A stretch of 64,000 bases of DNA from Opitutus sp. GAS368 (GTDB lineage: Bacteria; Verrucomicrobiota; Verrucomicrobiia; Opitutales; Opitutaceae): the NCBI RefSeq assembly GCF_900104925.1, contig NZ_LT629735.1, positions 2,574,291-2,638,290 on the forward strand, in the 5' to 3' direction. The translations under genes and the position numbers were made by a program. Below are positions 58,224 to 64,000 of the stretch, piece by piece; position 1 is the stretch's first letter, and each line of letters starts with the position of its first letter. The notes below the pieces were generated by a model. It saw only the letters and a list, made by a program, of their open reading frames with translations, made no database searches and was not told the DNA's origin.

Positions 58224-59435
58224 TTGAAAACCTCGCTCCACATCGCCCTCCTGTTCACGACCTTTCCCAAGACGTCGGAGACCTTCCTCCAGCGCGATGT
58301 CGCGGCGTTGCAGGCGAAGGGCCTGAACCTGAAGCTCTATTCGCTGTGGGGCGGAGGCGGCACCTTCAACGGCCTGACGGTGCAGGCGTTCAACAAGTGG
58401 CGGCTCATAGAGGTGTTCTTGGTGATCATCCCGTGGCAGATCATCCGCCGGCCGCGGCTGATGCGCGACCTGTTCGAGGGCGTGTGCACGCGGCGGCCGC
58501 CGTCATGGCTGAATTTCTGGGAGAACATGCTCGGCGCCGGCTTTGCCGGCAGCTTTGCCCGCGAAATGCGCCGCGATCCGCCGGCGCTGGTGCACGGGGC
58601 CTGGGGTGGGGCGCCGGCGACCGCCGGTTGGATCCTCTGGCGCATGCACGGTTGGCGCTACAGCGCCGGGGCGCACGCCTACGACATTTACGAACATGGC
58701 GGCGACTGGTGGTTGTTGGAAAAACTGCAGCCTGCGCGCTTCATCCACACTTCGACTGACATGGGTAGGCACGAGCTCGTCGCGCGCGGCGTGCCCGCCG
58801 ACAAGATCCGGGTAATCCGCCGCGGGCTCGAGACGTTCCCGGCGTTCAAGCCGCTGCGGGCGAACCGCCGGCCGTTGCGGCTGCTCTGCATTGCGCGGCT
58901 CGTGCCGAAGAAAGGCCTCAATTACCAACTGCTCATCTACGCCGCACTGAAGGAGGCGGGGATCGCCTTCGAGGCGCGGATCGTGGGTGACGGCCCGTTG
59001 CGCGAGATGCTCGAAAGCCGTACGGCGCAATTGAGCCTCACCGGCAACGTGAAATTCACCGGCCAGCTGGCACAGCCCGAGGTCTGGGAACAGCTCGCCT
59101 GGGCCGACGTGCTGCTGCATACGGGCATCGTGGCGCCGAGCGGCGACCGCGACGGCCTGCCGAATGTCATCCCCGAGGCCATGGCCGCGGGCGTGCTGGT
59201 CGTGACGTCGCCCGTGTCCGCCACGACAGAGGCGATCAGTCAGGAACGCACGGGCCTCGTGGCCGATGTGGACCTGCCGCTGGCGTGGGTGGTGGCCCTG
59301 CGCCGGCTGAGCGAGGACGACGCCCTCGCTGAGGCCTTGCGGGCCGGCGCCCGGCGCTGGGTGGAGGAGAATTACGACGCACACAAGAACACCGCGCAGC
59401 TGGTCGAGTGCTTTGAAAAAGCAATGAAGGATTGA
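58224..59435 (+). CDS. glycosyltransferase family 4
   Basis: A 403-residue GT-B enzyme beginning at TTG 58224-58226 (KTSLHIALLFTTFPKTSETF). The N-terminal acceptor domain has a PKTSETFLQRDV motif of colanic-acid-type transferases. The C-terminal domain has LLCIARLVPKKGLNYQLL, RIVGDGPLREML and the EX7E-type GLPNVIPEAMAAGVLVV. Probably adds a sugar to an exported polysaccharide. A nested palindrome separates it from the next transferase gene. Confidence 0.87.
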   Translation: MKTSLHIALLFTTFPKTSETFLQRDVAALQAKGLNLKLYSLWGGGGTFNGLTVQAFNKWRLIEVFLVIIPWQIIRRPRLMRDLFEGVCTRRPPSWLNFWENMLGAGFAGSFAREMRRDPPALVHGAWGGAPATAGWILWRMHGWRYSAGAHAYDIYEHGGDWWLLEKLQPARFIHTSTDMGRHELVARGVPADKIRVIRRGLETFPAFKPLRANRRPLRLLCIARLVPKKGLNYQLLIYAALKEAGIAFEARIVGDGPLREMLESRTAQLSLTGNVKFTGQLAQPEVWEQLAWADVLLHTGIVAPSGDRDGLPNVIPEAMAAGVLVVTSPVSATTEAISQERTGLVADVDLPLAWVVALRRLSEDDALAEALRAGARRWVEENYDAHKNTAQLVECFEKAMKD

Positions 59436-59605
59436 TGGCCACAAAAAGGCACAAGAATGCACCAAAACAGAAAACCAGTCAGCGGTTGTCATCCTGAGCG
59501 GGGCGAAGGATCCATCGGCGCGCAGACATTCAATTGGGTTCTTCGCTGCGCGCAGAATGACAGACATGGTATGTTTTCGTGCCGTTTCGTGCCGTTTCGT
59601 GGCCA
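59436..59605. repeat. nested palindrome: GGCACAA/CGTGCC arms around a TGTCATCCTGAG core
   Basis: Outer arms 59436-59468 (TGGCCACAAAAAGGCACAAG onward) and 59573-59605 (three CGTTTCGTGCC-like words) are inverted. Inner arms are 59487-59514 and 59535-59562. Same two-layer design as at 5603 and 28609, with a third outer word. Confidence 0.85.
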
Positions 59606-59614
59606 ACCCCCTGC

Positions 59615-60673
59615 ATGATTTATTACGACACCACGAAGATGGGCGCGGCCAGGCAGCGCTCGGGCCTGACCCGGGTGAGCGCGCGGCTGCGCGAGGAATT
59701 CGGCGGCACCGTCACCGAAGTGGCGTGGGACGCGGCGCGGCGCGCCTTTGTGACCGACAGGGGAAAGGCGCCGGTGGTTTTCGCGGCGACAGACTGGCTG
59801 TTCACCGTGGAGCTGTTCAGCGAGGCGGAGCGCCCGGGATTTTGGGACTTCGTCAATCATGCGCCGTGCCAGCTGGCGGCAATGTTTCATGATGCCATTC
59901 CGCTGCGCTGGCCGCAGATCACCTGGCCGCAGAGCGTGCAGCGGCATCCGGAATACATGAAAATGCTCGCGGGCTTCGACCGGGTGTTCGCGATCTCCGC
60001 GGCGAGCCGGCAGGATCTCACCGGATTCTGGCGCTGGCAGGGCGTGACGCCGCGAGCGCAGATGGATCTGGTCGAGCTCGGGGCGGATTTCGACGGCGAG
60101 CACCGCGTGCAGCGCGATCCTATGATCGCCAAGGGCACACCGACGCTGCTGTGCGTCGGTATCATCGAACCGCGCAAGAACCAGGAATTCCTGCTCAATG
60201 TGGCCGAGGTGCTCTGGCGGGACCGGATCAACTTCGAGCTGCATGTCGTCGGCCGCGTGAACCCGCATTTCGGCGGCCCGCTCGCGGACCGGATGAAGCA
60301 GCTGCAGCGGCGCGAGCCGCGCTTCCGGTTTCATGCGGCGGCGGGGGACGCTGCGCTCGGCCGGCTTTACGCGACGGCGCGCGCGGTGGCATTCCCGACG
60401 ATCGCCGAAGGCTGCGGCCTGCCGTTGCTGGAGGCGCTCTGGCGCGGAGTGCCCTGTGTGTGCAGCGACCTGCCGGTGCTGCGGGAGAACGCGGCCGGCG
60501 GCGGCTGTCTCATGGCGCGGGTCAATGACGCGGCGGACTGGGCGGAGAGGCTGCGGACGGTGCTGACCGACGCGGCGGAGAGCCGGCGGCTGCAAGCGGC
60601 CGCGATGGCGCGCAGCCTGCCGCGCTGGGCGGAGACGGCGGCGACGCTGCGCCGCGGGCTCACCTCGGCCTGA
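59615..60673 (+). CDS. glycosyltransferase, group 1 (mannosyltransferase-like)
   Basis: A 352-residue enzyme. N-terminal part MIYYDTTKMGAARQRSGLTR and CQLAAMFHDAIPLRWP. GT4 domain with LLCVGIIEPRKNQEFLL and the EX7E motif in FPTIAEGCGLPLLEALWRG. It is clearly paralogous to the minus-strand transferase at 62155-63324 (same LLCVGT..E.RKN and FHDAI motifs). Start ATG 59615-59617. Role in surface polysaccharide assembly inferred. Confidence 0.87.
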   Translation: MIYYDTTKMGAARQRSGLTRVSARLREEFGGTVTEVAWDAARRAFVTDRGKAPVVFAATDWLFTVELFSEAERPGFWDFVNHAPCQLAAMFHDAIPLRWPQITWPQSVQRHPEYMKMLAGFDRVFAISAASRQDLTGFWRWQGVTPRAQMDLVELGADFDGEHRVQRDPMIAKGTPTLLCVGIIEPRKNQEFLLNVAEVLWRDRINFELHVVGRVNPHFGGPLADRMKQLQRREPRFRFHAAAGDAALGRLYATARAVAFPTIAEGCGLPLLEALWRGVPCVCSDLPVLRENAAGGGCLMARVNDAADWAERLRTVLTDAAESRRLQAAAMARSLPRWAETAATLRRGLTSA

Positions 60674-60727
60674 GGACGCCCCGCCTCCGCGTGGTCCGGC
60701 GTCGAAAGAGCTCCGCGCACCTTTGAC

Positions 60728-60865
60728 TGATGTCAACTAATGGTTGACAGCAGCCGGATCGCGAATCCGGATTTAGCCGATCGGGCAACAACGCTGGCCG
60801 CCGAGATGGAGATTGGCGGCCATCCAGACCGGTCCGGCGACTAGCGCCGACCTTACATTCCAACC
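60728..60865. repeat. gap with small palindromes
   Basis: TGTCAAC/GTTGACA (about 60731-60750), CCGGATCGCGAATCCGG (about 60755-60772) and TGGCCGCC/GGCGGCCA with a loop containing GATGGAGA (60795-60822) lie between convergent genes. The last resembles the RAYT-flanking hairpins in its loop. Confidence 0.55.
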
Positions 60866-62062
60866 CTACATCTGCTTGACGGCGTGGGCCATCGCGGCGG
60901 CGATCTTCTCGAGATCCTCGTCGCTGTGCAGGGCGGAGACGGCGGTGCGGATCAGGTCCTTGCCCGGCGGCACGGCCGGGGCGATGGACATGACGGTGAA
61001 CACGCCCTTGTCGAGCAGGGCGTTCCAGAAACGGTAGACGAGTTCCTTCGAGCCGAGCACGATCGGCACGGCGGGCGTCTCGCTGCCCCAGGTGTCGAGG
61101 CCGAGGCCCTTGAGCATTTCGCGGTAACGCTTGGTATTGCGCCAGAGTCGCTCGAGATGCTGCGGCTCGGTCTGGAGGATGTCGAGCGAAGCCGAGGCGG
61201 CGGCGGCCATGCTCGGGCTGATGGCGGCACTGAAGATGGTCTGCTTCGAGTTGGTGCGGAGGTATTCGATCAGCTCGCGCGAGCCGGCGACGAACCCGCC
61301 GGTGCTGGCAAGGGACTTCGACATGCTGCCGCAGAGGAGGTCGACCTTGTCGTTGAGCTTGAAATGGTCGACGGTGCCGCGACCCTGACGGCCGAGCACC
61401 CCGAAGCCGTGGGCGTCGTCGAGCACGGTGAAGCAGCCGGCTTCCTCACCAATGCTGGCCAGCTCCGGCAGGCGGCAGATGTGGCCTTCCATCGAGTAGA
61501 CGCCCTCGATGACCAGCATCTTTGGCTGGGAATGGGGCACGCCCTTCAGCGCCTGGCGCAGGTCCTCGGGGTTGTTGTGACTGAAGCGCTCGGCGGTGGC
61601 CATCGACAGCCGGATGCCGTCCCACAGGCAGGAATGGATGTTCTTGTCGGCGAGGATGAGGTCGCCCTTCTGGGCGAAGGTGGCGACGGCGGAGCAGCAG
61701 GAGATGTAACCGGCCACGCTGATGTGGCACGCCTCGCGGCCGAGGAAGGCGGCGAGCTTTTCCTCCAACTCGACATGGTAGGCGCGCGAGCCGTTGGAGA
61801 TGCGCGCCCCGGTGGTGCTGGTGCCCCAGATCTTCGGGCCCTGGCCGCAGGCCTCGATGACCTTGGGGTGGAACGACAGGCCGAGGTAGTCGTTGCTCGA
61901 GAGCATGACCATGTCGCGCCCCTGCAGCTTGATGCGCGTGCCCGACTGTGCCTCCATGGCGTGGTAGTAGGGCTTGTATTTCAGCCGCATCTTCGTCGCA
62001 TAGTCATCCTGCGCGCGCTCGATGATGGCTTTCTTGGTCTTGGTGAAGAGGGACAGGGCCAT
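60866..62062 (-). CDS. alpha-oxoamine synthase (serine palmitoyltransferase / KBL / BioF-like)
   Basis: A 398-residue PLP enzyme of the alpha-oxoamine synthase family: NDYLGLSFHPKVIEA, STTGARISNGSRAYHVELEE, VIEGVYSMEGHI, VLDDAHGFGVLGRQGRG and the lysine motif CGSMSKSLASTGGFVAG (Lys about 247). Members condense an amino acid with an acyl-CoA or acyl-ACP. BioF partners (bioABD) and Tdh are absent. The ASTGGF context and membrane-glycan neighbourhood make a sphingolipid-type serine palmitoyltransferase a reasonable alternative. Start ATG 62060-62062. Confidence 0.85.
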   Translation of the reverse strand: MALSLFTKTKKAIIERAQDDYATKMRLKYKPYYHAMEAQSGTRIKLQGRDMVMLSSNDYLGLSFHPKVIEACGQGPKIWGTSTTGARISNGSRAYHVELEEKLAAFLGREACHISVAGYISCCSAVATFAQKGDLILADKNIHSCLWDGIRLSMATAERFSHNNPEDLRQALKGVPHSQPKMLVIEGVYSMEGHICRLPELASIGEEAGCFTVLDDAHGFGVLGRQGRGTVDHFKLNDKVDLLCGSMSKSLASTGGFVAGSRELIEYLRTNSKQTIFSAAISPSMAAAASASLDILQTEPQHLERLWRNTKRYREMLKGLGLDTWGSETPAVPIVLGSKELVYRFWNALLDKGVFTVMSIAPAVPPGKDLIRTAVSALHSDEDLEKIAAAMAHAVKQM

Positions 62063-62154
62063 GAAAAAAGGTGGGGCGACTAGAGGTCAGAACCCGAACC
62101 TTAGCAACCGCAAAGCCGTCCTCGCTCTGCGAGCTACGACGCGCCGAGGGCCGC

Positions 62155-63324
62155 TCACCCGCGCCGCGGCAGGGTGGTCATCCACTCCGCGAGCTCGCGG
62201 GCATAATCGACCCAGGATTTGACTGGTCGCGCGCGGCCCTGGGCCGCCAGCGCCGCCAACTCCGGCGGATTTCGCAGCAACCGGCGGATCGCCGCCGCGA
62301 GGCTGGCGGCATTGACGGACGGCAGCGCCACGCAGCCACCGCCGCGGGCCGATTCGCCCAGCGCCCCGGCGGCGGAACAAACGCAGGGTTTGCCGTGCTG
62401 CAGGCTTTCCAGCACCGGCAGCCCGAAGCCCTCGATCAGCGAAGGATAAACAGTGAACGCGCACTGCCGGTAGGCAGCGTGCAATTCGTCATCGGCGACC
62501 GCGCCCATGGACAACAGCGGCCGGCCGGCCTGCTGCAGCGCCGCGATTTTCGCGAGCGCCGGGCCGGCCGTATCGGCGCGCGGCAGGCCGAGCAGCTGGA
62601 GCTCGAATGTCAGGCCCTCCGTCCAGAGCGCCGCGCAGGCTTCCAGCAAGGCCAGATGGTTTTTCCGGCCCTCAATGGTGCCGACGCAAAGAATGCGCGG
62701 TTGAGCGTTGAGCGTTGAGGGTTGAGGGTCGGGAGCAACCGGGTCCAAACCCAAAGGCATGACGTGCACCACCGGGGTATCACCGACGCCGAGCCACTTC
62801 CAGTAGTCGCGCAGGCAGGCGGCGGAGTCCTCGGAATTGGCCGCGATGCCGTCGAAGAGCAGCAGCTCGCGCAGGTAAACGGGCAGGCGCCGCACGGTGC
62901 CCGGCGGCGTGAGTTCGGGCAGCTTCAGCCCGATCGCGTCGTGAAACACGGCCACGCGCGGCCCGCGCACGGCGGCGAGCAGCTCCGGCAGGTGGGCCCC
63001 GACGGCGGGCGAAAACAACTCGGGGCAAACCAAGGCGCTGCCGGCCGGCACGGCGGGGCGCGCGCCGGCGAGCCGGCGGGCGTGCCCGGCGATTTGCTGG
63101 TGCAGCGGCCACCGGGCGCCGCGTGGCCCGGCGGCGATGCGCCCGGGCGCGAGGTGGCGTTTCTCCCGGTCGTTCAGCGAACGCCACGCGCGGAGATAGG
63201 GATCGTGGCAGATAGCCTCCACCGGCTGCTGAGCCCGCAGCGCGGCATACAGCGACCGGCACACGCGCTGGATGCCCGTCTGCGCGCGGGTGTGGCTGGT
63301 GTGCGTGGCGTCGAGCAGCAACAT
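62155..63324 (-). CDS. glycosyltransferase, group 1
   Basis: A 389-residue GT4-type protein: MLLLDATHTSHTRAQTGIQR, VAVFHDAIGLKLPEL, ILCVGTIEGRKNHLALLEAC and the EX7E motif in YPSLIEGFGLPVLESLQHG. In the linker before ILCVGT it carries PDPQPSTLNAQPR, encoded by a GTTGAGCGTTGAGCGTTGAG tract (62700-62731). The paralogue at 59615 lacks this segment, which indicates an in-frame repeat insertion. It lies downstream of the membrane protein at the window end. Confidence 0.88.
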   Translation of the reverse strand: MLLLDATHTSHTRAQTGIQRVCRSLYAALRAQQPVEAICHDPYLRAWRSLNDREKRHLAPGRIAAGPRGARWPLHQQIAGHARRLAGARPAVPAGSALVCPELFSPAVGAHLPELLAAVRGPRVAVFHDAIGLKLPELTPPGTVRRLPVYLRELLLFDGIAANSEDSAACLRDYWKWLGVGDTPVVHVMPLGLDPVAPDPQPSTLNAQPRILCVGTIEGRKNHLALLEACAALWTEGLTFELQLLGLPRADTAGPALAKIAALQQAGRPLLSMGAVADDELHAAYRQCAFTVYPSLIEGFGLPVLESLQHGKPCVCSAAGALGESARGGGCVALPSVNAASLAAAIRRLLRNPPELAALAAQGRARPVKSWVDYARELAEWMTTLPRRG

Positions 63325-63326
63325 GC

Positions 63327-64000
63327 TCAGGGTGCGGCAATCGGCAGATCGACCTGCCAGACGGTGGCATTGCGAATCTTGATGATCTTTGTCCAGCGGC
63401 CCCCGGTCCGTTGCCGGGCGTCGGCCTCCTCGAAATCATAAAGCACCGCGTAGGTCGGCCGGTGCTGGGCGTGCAGGACCTGGGCCAGCCGGAGAAGGTC
63501 GCCGGCCGCGACCTGTTCCCAGCGGATCACGAGAAAGTCCGTGTAATAGTGAAGCGCGCCGCTGACTTGCATGCAGATGATGGCGGCATTGGCCGGCAGG
63601 TGGTCGCGGGCCCACGAAGAGGCATCGGCGTAGGTGGCTTCCCCGGATTTGTTGAGCAGCAACTGGAGCCGGTCGACCTGCGCGATCTCCCACGCCAGGC
63701 CGGCCGCCAGCAGGAGGGGGCCGATGATTTTCCGTCGGGGCGCCGCGGCCAGGAACGAATGCAACGCGACCAGCGCGGCGAGAATGAGCGCGGGAAACAC
63801 GGGGAGGATGAAGCGCAAATACCACCAAGTTTCCCCGGAATGGTAATAGAAGGCATAGAAGCCGATCAGCACCGCGGCCCAGGCCCCGAGCACCCCGAGT
63901 TCCCTTTGCCGGCCGGGCGGCCGGAAAGGGGCGGTCAGCGCCGCCACCACCAGGGGTGTCAGCAGCCCCGGGATCCAGAGCGCAAAAAACGGTAGGTTGT
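63327..64000 (-). CDS. polytopic membrane protein, probable GT-C glycosyltransferase, C-terminal part
   Basis: An open frame enters from beyond the window and ends at TGA 63327-63329, giving 224 residues. Three or four membrane helices are visible (FALWIPGLLTPLVVAALTA; GVLGAWAAVLIGFYAFYYH; FILPVFPALILAALVAL; LLLAAGLAWEIA). A soluble tail of ~120 residues follows (ANAAIICMQVSGALHYYTDF). The pattern of late helices plus a periplasmic tail, with WWYLRFILPVFP, resembles GT39/PMT-like or Wzy-like glycosyltransferases. It ends 2 bp before the start of the downstream glycosyltransferase, so they are co-transcribed. Confidence 0.7.
   Translation of the reverse strand, partial: NLPFFALWIPGLLTPLVVAALTAPFRPPGRQRELGVLGAWAAVLIGFYAFYYHSGETWWYLRFILPVFPALILAALVALHSFLAAAPRRKIIGPLLLAAGLAWEIAQVDRLQLLLNKSGEATYADASSWARDHLPANAAIICMQVSGALHYYTDFLVIRWEQVAAGDLLRLAQVLHAQHRPTYAVLYDFEEADARQRTGGRWTKIIKIRNATVWQVDLPIAAP

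Noticed and set aside
1-64000. tRNA, rRNA and riboswitches
   Set aside because: I looked for T-arm-like and rRNA-like words and for SAM/SAH-type leaders near the methyltransferase and glyA and saw none that I could support. A covariance search would be needed to exclude them.

Overview
The window is high-GC bacterial DNA whose gene content fits Verrucomicrobiota, most likely the Opitutaceae (Opitutus/Lacunisphaera-like). This rests on family recognition only: a 615-residue GreA-type elongation factor, an ArsR-methyltransferase fusion, dense short intergenic palindromes and a strongly GC-biased third codon position. No rRNA, tRNA or CRISPR array was recognised. Most of the roughly 55 genes are chromosomal housekeeping or metabolic genes. 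The accessory content is mainly intergenic.

Layout. 1-2420: pnp (partial), rpsO and a DciA-like gene. 2421-12493: an exporter ABC protein, OppC/OppB permeases, a RAYT (REP-associated Y1 transposase), an M28 peptidase and two oligopeptide-binding lipoproteins. 12510-17384: ispF, ispD, pyrF, ispE and ptsI. 17642-20879: a minor-pilin operon. 20983-22940: an IS110-family element that interrupts a dispersed palindrome, then an array of twelve 21-bp tandem repeats. 22939-28550: a transglutaminase-like protein, rpoZ, a two-gene TIR-like cassette, toxin-antitoxin-type small genes (HicB-like, DUF4160, DUF2442) and an ArsR-methyltransferase fusion. 28856-44668: long GreA, rsmB, aspartyl protease/PDZ lipoprotein, MFS transporter, YjbR-like protein, a hybrid CHASE/PAS histidine kinase, glyA, low-Mr phosphatase, purD and a LOG-family fusion. 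44843-50266: FKBP isomerase, threonine aldolase, aroK, queG, thioesterase and a glycosyltransferase. 50455-54844: a four-gene lipid operon (ACP-dehydratase, ketosynthase, SDR, MGDG-synthase-like glycosyltransferase). 54892-58084: leuC-leuD with a divergent LysR regulator. 58224-64000: glycosyltransferases, an alpha-oxoamine synthase and a truncated membrane protein.

The most unusual property is the repeat ecology. Nearly every larger gap is a nested palindrome built from interchangeable arms: TGTCATCCTGAGCG cores, GTAG-led REP hairpins, and arms made of three ~10-bp-spaced copies of a short word (CACGGAT, ACTAAT, CGCGGAT, CAGAGGA and others). These modules also reach into genes. They appear to encode the signal peptides of four exported proteins, to sit in frame inside ispE, purD and a glycosyltransferase, and to form the C-terminal tails of pyrF and queG. 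The IS110 element carries upstream of its recombinase a predicted internal-loop RNA whose two 9-nt strands match the two halves of its own target site, which is an arm of the TGTCATCCTGAG repeat. It is therefore a candidate bridge-RNA recombinase programmed for the host's dispersed palindromes. All functional statements are read from the sequence and family knowledge; no searches were run.
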